From: Salipiger mangrovisoli
GTDB lineage: Bacteria > Pseudomonadota > Alphaproteobacteria > Rhodobacterales > Rhodobacteraceae
Length of the DNA: 64,000 nucleotides
Assembly: GCF_015223355.1 (NCBI RefSeq)
Contig: NZ_JADFFK010000001.1
Coordinates: 186,001-250,000 of the forward strand
Reading direction: 5' to 3'
The notes beneath the pieces are model-generated. The model ran no database searches. It saw only the letters and a list, made by a program, of their open reading frames with translations, and was not told the origin of the DNA. Both the position numbers and the translations under genes were made by a program. This document shows, piece by piece, positions 21,821 through 30,602 of this stretch (its first letter is position 1; every line of letters begins with the position of its first letter).

Positions 21821-23014
21821 TCAGCGCGTGACGCGCAGTGCCTCGAGCCCGTGGAAGTGGTAGAGGTCCGCGTATTTCGGCGTGCCTGCCAGTGTCATTC
21901 CGGCCAGGCGCTCGAAAAGAATAGGGAGCGCGGTCACCAGTTCCAGCCGCGCCAGCGGCGCGCCGACGCAGAAGTGCAGACCGCCGCCGAAGCTGGTGTT
22001 CGTCACCGTGGCACGCGCCGGGTCGAAGCGTGCGGGCTCGGCCCAGACCGCCGGATCGCGGTTCGCCGCGCCGAGCATCAGTGCCACCTGTTCGCCGCGA
22101 CGGAAGGTGTGGCCATAGGCCTCGACCTCCTCGTAGGCGTAGCGGGTGAACATGTGCAGCGGCGGATCGAAGCGCAGCACCTCCTCGACCGTGGCCGCGG
22201 CATTGCCGTCGGTGATGGTCACGCCTTGTTCCAGCAGCGTCTTGATGCCGTTGCCCATGGTGTGCACCGTCGCCTCGTGCCCGGCGTTGAGCAGCAGGAT
22301 GCAGGTGGTGATCAGCTCGTCGGTCGAGAGCTTCTCGCCGCCTTCCTCGGCGGCGATGAGATGCGACAGGAGATCATCGCCGGGGCTCTTGCGGCGCTGG
22401 TTCACGTAGCCACGCAGGAAGTCCGAGAATTCCGTGGCGGCCGTGGCGGCGGCGAGTTCCATCGCCCTGTCGCGCCGCGCCTGGTACATGCCAACCATGT
22501 CCGCCGACCAGCGCAGCAACTGCGGGGCCATCTCCTCTGGCACGCCGAGCAGCCGCGCGATGACGATCACCGGGATCGGCTGGCAGAAGGCCGGGAGCAG
22601 GTCGATCTCGCCCTGCGCGGGCATCTCGTCGATCAGCCGCTGCGCCAGCGCGGCGATCTCCGGGCCAAGCGCGGCGATGCGGCGCGAGGTGAAGGCGCGC
22701 AGGACAAGGCCGCGCAGACGGGTGTGCCGGGGCGGTTCCAGCTCCAGCATGGAATGCGCTTCGACCGCGTAGAAGGGCACCTGGTGCGCAGGGATCTCGG
22801 GGGCCATCTCGGGCGGCACCTCGCGGCCGAAGCGACGGTCCTTCAGCAGGGCCGAAACCGCGCGGTGCGACACCGCGCAGGGCAGGGCGTAGTCTTCCCA
22901 GTAGGCGAGGTCACCGGCGGCGCGCATCTCGTCGTAGAACGGGTAGGGATCCTGCACGAAGGCGGGGTCGGTCGGGGAGCGGGAAAAGCGTTGCATGTGT
23001 CTCACTTCGGTCAT
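21821..23014 (-). CDS. cytochrome P450
   Basis: A soluble bacterial P450 of 397 residues. The oxygen-activation helix is LLLNAGHEATVHTMG, the ExxR motif is EEVLRFDPP, and the heme loop is FGGGLHFCVGAPLAR with the thiolate ligand at Cys349. The I-helix has H-E in place of the more usual acid-threonine order but keeps the threonine. Substrate cannot be told from sequence. No ferredoxin or reductase gene is adjacent, so redox partners must lie elsewhere. The start is the ATG at 23014, with AGGGGG upstream. It is divergent from dctB with a 60-base shared promoter region. Confidence 0.93.
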   Translation of the reverse strand: MTEVRHMQRFSRSPTDPAFVQDPYPFYDEMRAAGDLAYWEDYALPCAVSHRAVSALLKDRRFGREVPPEMAPEIPAHQVPFYAVEAHSMLELEPPRHTRLRGLVLRAFTSRRIAALGPEIAALAQRLIDEMPAQGEIDLLPAFCQPIPVIVIARLLGVPEEMAPQLLRWSADMVGMYQARRDRAMELAAATAATEFSDFLRGYVNQRRKSPGDDLLSHLIAAEEGGEKLSTDELITTCILLLNAGHEATVHTMGNGIKTLLEQGVTITDGNAAATVEEVLRFDPPLHMFTRYAYEEVEAYGHTFRRGEQVALMLGAANRDPAVWAEPARFDPARATVTNTSFGGGLHFCVGAPLARLELVTALPILFERLAGMTLAGTPKYADLYHFHGLEALRVTR

Positions 23015-23074
23015 CGCGTCCCCCTAGGCCACGCGCGCGCTTTCTTGGCAAGGGCGCTCTTGCTATGACAGGCC

Positions 23075-24853
23075 ATGAGCTGGGACCTGCTGACCCGGAG
23101 CCGCGCCCTCTGGCTGGCGCTGACGCTCGCCTTCGTGGCCGCGCTGTCGGGCAGCGTGTGGCACTACGGCTACCTGCAGGCATTGGGACCTCTGGCAGCG
23201 CGCGGGCAGAGCGACCTTGACCTCGCTTCCGACCGCCTTGTCACCCAGTTGCAGCGGTTCCGCGAGTTTGCCGTGCTCACCGCGAGCCATCCCGCTCTGG
23301 AGGCGCTGCTCGAGGGTGCGCCGCGCGGCCCTGCGGACCAGATGCTGCAACGCGCGGCGGACCGCACCGGCGCGGTGAGCGCCTTCTACGTGGCGGGCTC
23401 GGGCGAGGTGTTGGCAAGCTCCGGCGCGCTGCTGCCCGAAGGGGTGGCCGGAAGCGCCTATTTCCGCCGCGCACTGACCGGCGCGCTCGGGGTGGCGCAC
23501 GGCGAGGGACCGGGCGACGCCAAGCGCGCGTTCTTCTTTGCCGCGCCGAATTTCGCGCCCTCCGGCGAGGTGCGCGGGGCACTCGTCGTGATCGTCGATG
23601 CCGCGGTGCTGGAACGCGACTGGCGGGGCTCGCTGCCGGCGGTATTCTTCCTTGATGAAAGCGGTACGGTCTTCGTCACCAACCGCACCGAGCTTCTCGG
23701 TTGGCGGCGCGAGGGGGACTGGGCGATGGTGTCGCCGACAGGGCAGCTTCGCAGCACCGAGACCATGCTTCTTGGCGAGCACACCATCCTGTCGCAGAAC
23801 TGGTCGCCCTACATTCCCGCGCGCGCCCTGCGCCGCAGCGTCGAACTGCCGGTGATCGGCATGACCGGAGTGTTGCTGATCGACGTGCGCCCGGCGCGGC
23901 GCTACGCGCTTCTGCAGGCGGCGACGGTTGCGGCGGGCGTGCTGTTTTTCATCGCCCTGCTGTGGTTCGCGCTGGAGCGGCGGCGGGCACTGGCGGCGAT
24001 CAACCTCGCACTGGAAGAGCGGGTCACCGCCCGGACCCGCGATCTCGAAGAGGCGAATTTCGCGCTGCGGCGCGAGGTGGTCGAGCGGCAGGAGGCCGAG
24101 GCGGCGCTGAAACGGGCGCAGGCCGAGCTGGTGCAGGCCTCGAAGCTTACGGCGCTTGGCAAGATGAGCGCGGGGATCAGCCACGAGCTGAACCAGCCCT
24201 TGATGGCGATCCGCTCCTTTGCCGAGAACGGCACGGCCTTCCTCGAACGGGGCAGGCCCGAGCGGGCGGCAGAGAACTTCGGGCGAATCTCCGACATGGC
24301 GGGGCGCATGGGGCGGATCATCAAGAACCTTCGGGCCTTCGCCAAGTCCGAGCCGGGTCCGGCTCACCGGGTCGGGCTGGCCGCCGTCGTCGAGCAGGCG
24401 CTGGAGCTGATGCAGCGGCGGATCGAGAAAACCGGTGCCACCGTGGACTGGCAGCGCCCCGACCGCCCGGCCATCGTCCTGGGTGGCGAGGTGCGGCTGA
24501 GTCAGGTCGCGGTGAACCTGATCTCCAACGCGCTCGACGCGATGGAGGGACAGGACGTTCGCCGCCTGACGCTGCGGATGAGCCATGACGACGTGGCGGG
24601 CACGGTGCGCCTCACCGTCCGCGACACCGGTGCCGGCATCCGCGAGCCGGACCGCATCTTCGACCCCTTCTACTCGACCAAGGAGGTCGGCCCCGAGGAG
24701 GGGATGGGCCTTGGACTGTCGATCTCCTACGGGATCGTCGAAGGCTTCGGCGGCAAGCTGCGGGGCGAGAACCTGCCCGGCGGCGGGGCGCAGTTCACGC
24801 TCGACCTGCGGCAGGCCGGGGAGGACATCACACAGATGGAGAAACGCGCATGA
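23075..24853 (+). CDS. dctB: C4-dicarboxylate-sensing histidine kinase, DctB type
   Basis: The 592-residue sensor kinase has a transmembrane helix at about 8-30, a periplasmic double-PAS/Cache-like region to about 275 and a second helix at about 279-300. A coiled coil leads to the kinase core. The H box is SHELNQPLMAIRSFAENG with the phospho-histidine near residue 369. N (LISNALDAM), G1 (RDTGAGI), F (FDPFYSTK) and G2 (GMGLGLSISYG) boxes are all present. The LNQPLMAIR pattern is characteristic of DctB. The stop overlaps the regulator start, and a TRAP C4-dicarboxylate transporter follows, supporting the assignment. Confidence 0.9.
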   Translation: MSWDLLTRSRALWLALTLAFVAALSGSVWHYGYLQALGPLAARGQSDLDLASDRLVTQLQRFREFAVLTASHPALEALLEGAPRGPADQMLQRAADRTGAVSAFYVAGSGEVLASSGALLPEGVAGSAYFRRALTGALGVAHGEGPGDAKRAFFFAAPNFAPSGEVRGALVVIVDAAVLERDWRGSLPAVFFLDESGTVFVTNRTELLGWRREGDWAMVSPTGQLRSTETMLLGEHTILSQNWSPYIPARALRRSVELPVIGMTGVLLIDVRPARRYALLQAATVAAGVLFFIALLWFALERRRALAAINLALEERVTARTRDLEEANFALRREVVERQEAEAALKRAQAELVQASKLTALGKMSAGISHELNQPLMAIRSFAENGTAFLERGRPERAAENFGRISDMAGRMGRIIKNLRAFAKSEPGPAHRVGLAAVVEQALELMQRRIEKTGATVDWQRPDRPAIVLGGEVRLSQVAVNLISNALDAMEGQDVRRLTLRMSHDDVAGTVRLTVRDTGAGIREPDRIFDPFYSTKEVGPEEGMGLGLSISYGIVEGFGGKLRGENLPGGGAQFTLDLRQAGEDITQMEKRA

Positions 24854-26073
24854 CGCGGCGAGTGCTTCTGGTGGACGATGATGCGGCGGTGCGCGAGGCG
24901 CTTGGCCAGACGCTGGAACTTGCCGATCTCGATGCGGTTACGGCGGGCAGCTTCGTCGAGTGCAAGGAGCTGATCGAGCCCGGCTTCGAGGGGGTCGTGG
25001 TCTCGGACATCCGGATGCCGGGACGGGATGGCTTCCACCTGCTCGACTACGCCCACCGGCAGGACCCCGAACTGCCTGTCATCCTGCTGACCGGCGAGGG
25101 CGACATCCCGATGGCGGTGCGGGCGATGGCGGCAGGGGCCTTCGACTTCCTCGAGAAGCCCTGCGCGCCCGGCGACCTGACGGCGGTGGTCGAGCGCGCG
25201 CTGCGCACCCGCACGCTGGTGCTCGAGAACCGGCGGCTGAAGGCACAGCTGGAGACCGGCGATGCGGCGGCGCGCATGCTCTTCGGCATCTCGCGCAAGG
25301 CCGACGGGCTGCGCGCGCGCTGCCGGGTCGCTGCGCGGGCGGGCACCGACGTGCTGATCAGCGGGGCGCCGGGCTCGGGCATCTCGAAAGTGGCCGAGGT
25401 GGTGCACCTGTGTTCGAACCGCTCTAAGGCGGCCTTCGAGAAGCGTTCGGCGGCAGGGCTGGGCCGCGCCACGCTCGCGGAGTTCTGGCGTGGCTGCGCC
25501 GGGGGCACGCTGTTTCTCGACGAGATCTGCCAGCTTCCCAAGGACAGCCAGCTGGCGCTGATCGACCTGCTCGACGAGGGCGGTGCGCGTCTCGTTGCAG
25601 GCACGGTGCGCGATCTGGCGCGCGAGGTCGAGAGCGGTGCTTTCTCGGCCGAGCTGTTCTATCGGCTCGAGGTCATGCAGATCCACATCCCGGCGCTGGC
25701 CGAGAGGCCCGAGGATATTCCCGTGCTGTTCCGGCACTACGTGGCGCAGGCCGCCGAACAGGCCGGGCTGGAGCCGCCGGAGATCACCGACGAGGTGGTT
25801 TCGGGGCTGATCGCCCGTGACTGGCCCGGCAACACCCGCGCGCTGATGTCGGCGGCGATGCGCTTCGCGCTGGGGCTGGGCGAGAGCGAGGACGCGGGCG
25901 AAGGGTTGGGTCTGGCCGAGCGGCTGGCACAGGTCGAGTGTTCGCTGCTGGTCGAGGCGCTGCGCCGCACGAACGGACAGGCCAGCGCTGCCGCGCAGGT
26001 GCTGAAACTGCCGCGCAAGACCTTTTACGACAAGCTGGCGAAATACGGCATTCGCGCAGAGGACTATCGCTGA
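24850..26073 (+). CDS. dctD: DctD-family response regulator with degenerate AAA+ domain
   Basis: The 407-residue regulator has a normal receiver domain (phospho-acceptor Asp53, conserved Lys103). A central domain clearly derived from sigma-54 activators follows, then a Fis-type helix-turn-helix at the end (GQASAAAQVLKLPRKTFYDKL). The central domain is degenerate. Walker A reads GAPGSGIS (172-179) with isoleucine where the catalytic lysine should be, and the GAFTGA loop is missing along with about 25 surrounding residues. Walker B (GTLFLDEI) and the arginine-finger region (ELFYRL) remain. It probably cannot hydrolyse ATP or activate sigma-54, and may act with sigma-70, as NtrC of Rhodobacter capsulatus does. 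It overlaps dctB by four bases. Confidence 0.88.
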   Translation: MTRRVLLVDDDAAVREALGQTLELADLDAVTAGSFVECKELIEPGFEGVVVSDIRMPGRDGFHLLDYAHRQDPELPVILLTGEGDIPMAVRAMAAGAFDFLEKPCAPGDLTAVVERALRTRTLVLENRRLKAQLETGDAAARMLFGISRKADGLRARCRVAARAGTDVLISGAPGSGISKVAEVVHLCSNRSKAAFEKRSAAGLGRATLAEFWRGCAGGTLFLDEICQLPKDSQLALIDLLDEGGARLVAGTVRDLAREVESGAFSAELFYRLEVMQIHIPALAERPEDIPVLFRHYVAQAAEQAGLEPPEITDEVVSGLIARDWPGNTRALMSAAMRFALGLGESEDAGEGLGLAERLAQVECSLLVEALRRTNGQASAAAQVLKLPRKTFYDKLAKYGIRAEDYR

Positions 26074-26117
26074 GCACCCGAAACCGGCCCTTGCCGGGAA
26101 ATTGGGCGGGACAAAAA

Positions 26118-26137
26118 CTGTGCGGATTTCCGCACAG
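26118..26137. promoter_or_regulatory. palindromic operator 1 upstream of dctP
   Basis: A perfect 20-base palindrome: CTGTGCGGA, TT, TCCGCACAG. The core GTGCG-N6-CGCAC recurs in a second site whose centre is 33 bases downstream, about three helical turns. It probably binds the Fis-type regulator encoded immediately upstream. Confidence 0.65.
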
Positions 26138-26152
26138 ATTGCCCGCCCCGCC

Positions 26153-26168
26153 GTGCGAAAACTCGCAC
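26153..26168. promoter_or_regulatory. palindromic operator 2 upstream of dctP
   Basis: Second copy of GTGCG-N6-CGCAC, with AAAACT in the centre. Both sites lie between the regulator stop and the dctP leader. Confidence 0.6.
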
Positions 26169-26217
26169 AGCGTCTGCCTGCGCCTTCTCAAGTGTTTCGG
26201 GAATTTTCAACAAGATA

Positions 26218-26246
26218 TTGAAAATAAACAAAATATAAAAGTATCT
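26218..26246 (+). promoter_or_regulatory. possible sigma-70 promoter of dctPQM
   Basis: TTGAAA at 26218-26223 and GTATCT at 26241-26246 are separated by 17 bases inside a conspicuously AT-rich tract. I find no TGGCAC-N5-TTGC sigma-54 element in this gap. The -10 match is weak, so this is tentative. Confidence 0.35.
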
Positions 26247-26367
26247 CGGTAATCTAACAAAATCGTTGCGCGATTTTATGCCGGCCTGTCTCTTGATCCC
26301 CGGAGTGGCCGCGATGGGGAGCACCGGGGCCGCCAAGGACGGAAAACGGAAGTTCCGGGAGGATACC

Positions 26368-27372
26368 ATGAAAAAGTTTCTGATGACCGCAGCCGCGGTG
26401 ACCGCACTCGTGTCCGGCACCCAGGCCGCAACCGCTGCCTGCGATGCGGGCGAGATCGTCGTCAAGTTCAGCCATGTCACCAATACCGACAAGCACCCCA
26501 AGGGGATCGCGGCGCAGCTGTTCGCAGACCGCGTGAACGAGGAGATGGACGGCAAGGCCTGCGTCGAGGTCTTCCCGAACTCGACGCTCTACAACGATGA
26601 CCAGGTGCTCGAGGCGATGCTGAACGGCGACGTCCAGATGGCCGCGCCCTCGCTGTCGAAGTTCGAGCAGTTCACCAAGGTGTTCCGCATCTTCGACCTG
26701 CCCTTCATGTTCGTGAACATGGAAGCGGTCGATGCGTTCCAGAACAGCGACACCGGCCAGGCGATGAAGGAATCCATGGTCCGCCGCGGCCTGCTGGGCC
26801 TTGGCTTCTGGCACAATGGCCTGACGCAATTCTCGGCCAACAAGCCGCTGATCTCGCCCGAGGACGCCAAGGGCCTGAAATTCCGCGTGCAGCCGTCGGA
26901 AGTGCTGAAGGCGAACATGGAACAGCTCGGCGCCTCGCCGCAGCCGATGGCCTTCTCGGAAGTCTACGGCGCGCTGCAGACCGGCGTGGTCGATGGTCAG
27001 GACAACACCTGGTCGAACATCTACGGCCAGAAGTTCTTCGAAGTGCAGGACGGCATCACCGAAACCAACCACGGCGTGCTTGACTACATGGTCGTGACCT
27101 CGGTCGACTGGTGGGAAAGCCTGCCCGAGGACGTGCGCACCCAGATGGGCCAGATCCTCGACGAGGTGACCTCCACCCGCAACGCCGCGATCGCCGAGGT
27201 CGATGCCGACAACCGTCAGGCGATCCTCGATGCCGGCGGCGTGATCCGCGAGCTGACCCCCGAGCAGCGCCAGGCCTGGGTCGACGCGATGAAGCCGGTC
27301 TGGGAGCGCTTCGAGGACGAGGTCGGCGCTGACAACATCGCCGCTGCGCAGGAGCTCAACGCGCAGTTCTGA
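26368..27372 (+). CDS. dctP: TRAP transporter substrate-binding protein, DctP family
   Basis: The 334-residue periplasmic receptor has a Sec signal peptide (about 1-23, ending ATA-A) and a DctP-fold mature domain. The conserved arginine-containing strand is LKFRVQPSEVLKANMEQLGASP, and FSEVYGALQTGVVDGQDNTWSNIY follows. Both closely match C4-dicarboxylate receptors. The start at 26368 follows a strong GGGAGGA. It is the first gene of the transporter operon and is separated from dctQ by a hairpin, which would favour receptor excess. Substrate is probably succinate, malate or fumarate, by family and by the adjacent DctB. Confidence 0.93.
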   Translation: MKKFLMTAAAVTALVSGTQAATAACDAGEIVVKFSHVTNTDKHPKGIAAQLFADRVNEEMDGKACVEVFPNSTLYNDDQVLEAMLNGDVQMAAPSLSKFEQFTKVFRIFDLPFMFVNMEAVDAFQNSDTGQAMKESMVRRGLLGLGFWHNGLTQFSANKPLISPEDAKGLKFRVQPSEVLKANMEQLGASPQPMAFSEVYGALQTGVVDGQDNTWSNIYGQKFFEVQDGITETNHGVLDYMVVTSVDWWESLPEDVRTQMGQILDEVTSTRNAAIAEVDADNRQAILDAGGVIRELTPEQRQAWVDAMKPVWERFEDEVGADNIAAAQELNAQF

Positions 27373-27390
27373 TCCGGCGCTGATGCCTTC

Positions 27391-27425
27391 GGCCCGGTCC
27401 TGCGCAGCGCGGGGCCGGGCCTTTT
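27391..27425 (+). terminator. intercistronic hairpin/attenuator between dctP and dctQ
   Basis: A GC-rich inverted repeat (GGCCCGG with CCGGGCC, extended by weaker pairs) is followed by TTTT in the 105-base gap. It would stabilise dctP mRNA and reduce read-through into dctQM. Confidence 0.6.
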
Positions 27426-27477
27426 CACACCCGAATTCTCATCTTGGGGCAACCCATCCGGCATAGCGGGGGACAAG

Positions 27478-28167
27478 ATGTCCAACACCACCCACGGCGG
27501 CTCGGCAGTCGGCCGCTTCGTCAACGAGCTGGAGGAAACGGCCATCGCCGTGATCCTCGGGCTGATGACGCTCCTCACCTTCGTCAACGTCGTCCTGCGC
27601 TACGGGTTCAACACCGGGGTGATCTGGGGGCTCGAGGCAGTCACCTTCCTCTTCGCCTGGCTGGTTCTCTTCGGGGTAAGCTACGCGGTCAAGGTCACCG
27701 CGCATCTCGGCGTCGATGCGGTCACCAGCCTGCTGCCGCCGACCCTTCGCCGCGTGCTGGCGCTGGTCGCCGCCGCCCTGTGCATCTTCTACGCCTTCCT
27801 GCTGATGAAGGGCGCCTGGGACTATTGGGCCAACTTCGCCAACCTGCCGCAGACCACCGGGCGTTGGCTGCCCACCGGCTTCGAGGAGATGAAACGCACC
27901 TCCTACCGCTCGTGGTACGAGGTCGTCGATATCCCGATGCCCGATTGGCTGCGCTTCATCGAGCCCTGGATCAACGAGGGCGAGCACTACGAGAAGCTGC
28001 CGCGCTTCATCCCCTATTTCATCCTGCCCTTCGGCATGGCGCTGCTGCTCTTCCGCTTCGTCCAGGCCGGGGTGCGCATCTGGACCGGCAAGCAGGACAG
28101 CCTGATCGTCAGCCACGAAGCCGAAGACGCCGTCGATGACGTCGCCCACCTGAACCGCGAGGACTGA
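27478..28167 (+). CDS. dctQ: TRAP transporter small permease subunit, DctQ
   Basis: DctQ is the four-helix small membrane subunit of TRAP transporters. The 229-residue product has helices near residues 20-40, 48-68, 90-110 and 176-196. The family pattern RYGFNTGVIWGLEAVTFLF is present. A long hydrophilic loop (about 115-170) between helices three and four is typical of the larger DctP-type systems. It is followed by dctM after five bases. Confidence 0.92.
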   Translation: MSNTTHGGSAVGRFVNELEETAIAVILGLMTLLTFVNVVLRYGFNTGVIWGLEAVTFLFAWLVLFGVSYAVKVTAHLGVDAVTSLLPPTLRRVLALVAAALCIFYAFLLMKGAWDYWANFANLPQTTGRWLPTGFEEMKRTSYRSWYEVVDIPMPDWLRFIEPWINEGEHYEKLPRFIPYFILPFGMALLLFRFVQAGVRIWTGKQDSLIVSHEAEDAVDDVAHLNRED

Positions 28168-28172
28168 GTCCG

Positions 28173-29549
28173 ATGGAAGTGTTTCTGCTCTTTATCTGCA
28201 TCATCGGACTGATGCTCGTCGGCCTGCCGATCGCGGTCTCGCTCGGCCTGTCGTCGATCATCTTCCTGCTGGCGCTCTCCGACACCTCGCTGGCCTCGGT
28301 GGCGCAGTCGATGTTCCAGGCCATGGCGGGCCATTACACGCTGCTGGCCATTCCCTTCTTCATCCTCGCGTCGTCCTTCATGTCGACCGGCGGCGTCGCG
28401 CGGCGGATCATCCGCTTCTCGATCTCGCTCGTGGGCCATTTCCACGGTGGCCTCGCCATCGCCGGGGTCTTCGCCTGCATGCTCTTCGCCGCGCTCTCGG
28501 GCTCGTCGCCCGCAACCGTGGTGGCGATCGGCTCGATCGTCATCGCCGGGATGCGGCAGGTGGGCTACTCCAAGGACTTCGCTGCGGGGGTGATCGCCAA
28601 CGCGGGCACGCTCGGCATCCTCATCCCGCCGTCGATCGTGATGGTGGTCTATGCCTCGGCGACCGATGTCTCGGTTGGCCGGATGTTCCTCGCCGGCGTC
28701 ATCCCCGGCCTGCTCGCGGGCACCATGCTGATGATCACCATCTATGCCATCGCCCGCGTGCGCGGCCTGCCCAAGGGCGAGTGGCACGGCTGGGGCGAGG
28801 TGCTGCGCTCGGGGCGTGACGCGATGTGGGGGCTCTTCCTCATCGTGATCATCCTCGGCGGCATCTACGGCGGCATCTTCACCCCGACCGAGGCGGCGGC
28901 GGTGGCAGCGGTCTACGCCTTCCTCATCGCCAACTTCGTCTACCGCGACATGGGCCCGCTCGCCGGCAAGGACGGCGCGCCGAACCTGCCGCTGATCCGC
29001 AAGCCGATCGCGCTGGTCACCGCCTTCTTCCACCGCGACACCCGCGACACGCTGTTCGAGGCGGGCAAGCTGACCATCACGCTGATGTTCATCATCGCCA
29101 ACGCGCTGATCCTCAAGCACGTGCTGACCGACGAGCAGATCCCCCAGCGCATCGCTGGCATGATGCTCGATGCGGGCTTCGGGCCGATCATGTTCCTGGT
29201 GATCGTCAACGTGATCCTGCTGATCGGCGGCCAGTTCATGGAGCCCTCGGGCCTCATCGTGATCGTCGCGCCGCTGGTCTTCCCCATCGCCATCGAGCTG
29301 GGCATCGACCCCATCCACCTCGGCATCATCATGGTGGTGAACATGGAAATCGGCATGATCACCCCGCCTGTGGGCCTGAACCTCTTCGTCACCTCGGGCG
29401 TGGCAGGCATGTCGATGATGCGCGTGGTGAAGGCGGCGTTGCCCTTCCTCGCGGTGCTTTTCGTCTTCCTGATCATGGTGACCTACATCCCGTGGCTGTC
29501 TACATGGCTGCCGACCACCTTCATGGGGCCCGAGATCATCACCAACTGA
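28173..29549 (+). CDS. dctM: TRAP transporter large permease subunit, DctM
   Basis: DctM is the sodium-coupled transport subunit of the TRAP system. The 458-residue product has about 12-13 helices with the family motifs LFAALSGSSPATVVAIGSI, NAGTLGILIPPSIVMVVYA and MEIGMITPPVGLNLFV. A cytoplasmic loop around residues 260-290 is slightly extended. The operon ends with a terminator 30 bases downstream. Confidence 0.95.
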   Translation: MEVFLLFICIIGLMLVGLPIAVSLGLSSIIFLLALSDTSLASVAQSMFQAMAGHYTLLAIPFFILASSFMSTGGVARRIIRFSISLVGHFHGGLAIAGVFACMLFAALSGSSPATVVAIGSIVIAGMRQVGYSKDFAAGVIANAGTLGILIPPSIVMVVYASATDVSVGRMFLAGVIPGLLAGTMLMITIYAIARVRGLPKGEWHGWGEVLRSGRDAMWGLFLIVIILGGIYGGIFTPTEAAAVAAVYAFLIANFVYRDMGPLAGKDGAPNLPLIRKPIALVTAFFHRDTRDTLFEAGKLTITLMFIIANALILKHVLTDEQIPQRIAGMMLDAGFGPIMFLVIVNVILLIGGQFMEPSGLIVIVAPLVFPIAIELGIDPIHLGIIMVVNMEIGMITPPVGLNLFVTSGVAGMSMMRVVKAALPFLAVLFVFLIMVTYIPWLSTWLPTTFMGPEIITN

Positions 29550-29578
29550 TCCGCCACGCACTCATGGACAAACAAAAG

Positions 29579-29612
29579 CGCGGCGCCCTCACATGGGGCG
29601 CCGCGTTTGCTT
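29579..29612 (+). terminator. terminator of dctPQM
   Basis: A perfect ten-pair stem (CGCGGCGCCC with GGGCGCCGCG) with a seven-base loop is followed by TTTGCTTT. Confidence 0.8.
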
Positions 29613-29623
29613 TGCAGGCAGGA

Positions 29624-29706
29624 CCGCCTCCGGCGGGCGTATTTATCAAAGAGAAGAAGCAGGGGACGGTGCGCCACCCCCTGCTTCTTCTCTTTTCAAA
29701 TACGCC
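29624..29706. repeat. REP-like element with long inverted repeat
   Basis: The CCGCCTCCGGCGGGCGTATTT module is followed by an inverted repeat of about 30 bases per arm (29636-29665 and 29677-29706). The arms contain GAGAAGAAGCAGGGG and its complement. Transcribed from either side it forms a long hairpin between the convergent dctM and tpiA. It is closely related to the element at 37707. Confidence 0.75.
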
Positions 29707-29719
29707 GTGTCGCGCCGGT

Positions 29720-30460
29720 TCAGCTTGCGCTCAGCGCCTCTATGATCGGCACGAAATCCGCCGCCTTCAGGCTGGCGCCGCCGACCAGCGCGCCGTCGAC
29801 GTTCGACACGGCGAAGATCTCGGCGGCATTTCCAGGCTTCACCGAGCCGCCGTAAAGCAGCCGGACCGAGCGGCCCACGCCTTCGCCGAAACGCTTTTCC
29901 AGACGCGCGCGCATGAAGTCATGCACCTCGCCGATCTGATCGGTGGTCGGCACCTTGCCGGTGCCGATTGCCCAGATCGGCTCGTAGGCGACCACGAGGT
30001 TGTGGCCGGTGGCGCCGTCGGGGATCGAACCCGCCAGCTGGCCGCCGATGATGTCGAGCGTGTTTGACGCCTCGCGCTCGGCGAGGCTCTCGCCGACGCA
30101 GACCACGGCGGTCAGCCCGGCATCCCAGGCGGCGCGGGTCTTGGCGCGGATCTCGTCGTCATGTTCGTCGTGGTCGGTGCGGCGCTCGGAATGGCCGAGG
30201 ATCACGTAGCTCGCGCCCGCATCCTTCAACATCGGGGCGGAGATGTCACCGGTGTGGGCGCCCGACGCGTTGGCGTGGCAGTCCTGTCCGCCGATGGCGA
30301 TGTCGCCCTTCAACGCAGCGGCCTGCGCCAGCAGCGTGGCAGGCGGGCAGATCAGCACCTCGGTGTCGCCACTGGCGGCGGGGGCCATCGCCTCGATTTG
30401 CTCGAGGGCGGCGGCCAGCCCGTTCATCTTCCAGTTTCCGGCGGCAAGTTTCCTGCGCAT
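29720..30460 (-). CDS. tpiA: triosephosphate isomerase
   Basis: TpiA interconverts dihydroxyacetone phosphate and glyceraldehyde 3-phosphate. The 246-residue product has the catalytic lysine in AAGNWKMNG, the histidine in [10 protein letters not shown] and the catalytic glutamate in [13 protein letters not shown]. The phosphate-binding [12 protein letters not shown] and GALVGGASL are also present. The convergent dctM operon is separated by the hairpin repeat. A sigma-70-like promoter lies just upstream. Confidence 0.97.
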   Translation of the reverse strand: MRRKLAAGNWKMNGLAAALEQIEAMAPAASGDTEVLICPPATLLAQAAALKGDIAIGGQDCHANASGAHTGDISAPMLKDAGASYVILGHSERRTDHDEHDDEIRAKTRAAWDAGLTAVVCVGESLAEREASNTLDIIGGQLAGSIPDGATGHNLVVAYEPIWAIGTGKVPTTDQIGEVHDFMRARLEKRFGEGVGRSVRLLYGGSVKPGNAAEIFAVSNVDGALVGGASLKAADFVPIIEALSAS

Positions 30461-30488
30461 GGTCGCTCCTATCTTCGCATTCCGCGGG

Positions 30489-30517
30489 TATCATCGCGGC
30501 GCAGACCGTGGCGTCAA
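30489..30517 (-). promoter_or_regulatory. probable sigma-70 promoter of tpiA
   Basis: On the minus strand TTGACG (30517-30512) and ATGATA (30494-30489) are separated by 17 bases, about 30 bases before the tpiA start. Confidence 0.55.
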
Positions 30518-30602
30518 GCTCGGTTGCGCAATCAATGATCTAGGGGACTTACATAGGGCGCGCCTTCGCGAAGGGGAGCCGTGGCGCCGCGCGCTCCGGA
30601 AC

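Noticed and set aside
26074-26367. Sigma-54 promoter for dctPQM
   Set aside because: No TGGCAC-N5-TTGC match was found on the plus strand, and the regulator lacks the sigma-54 contact loop.
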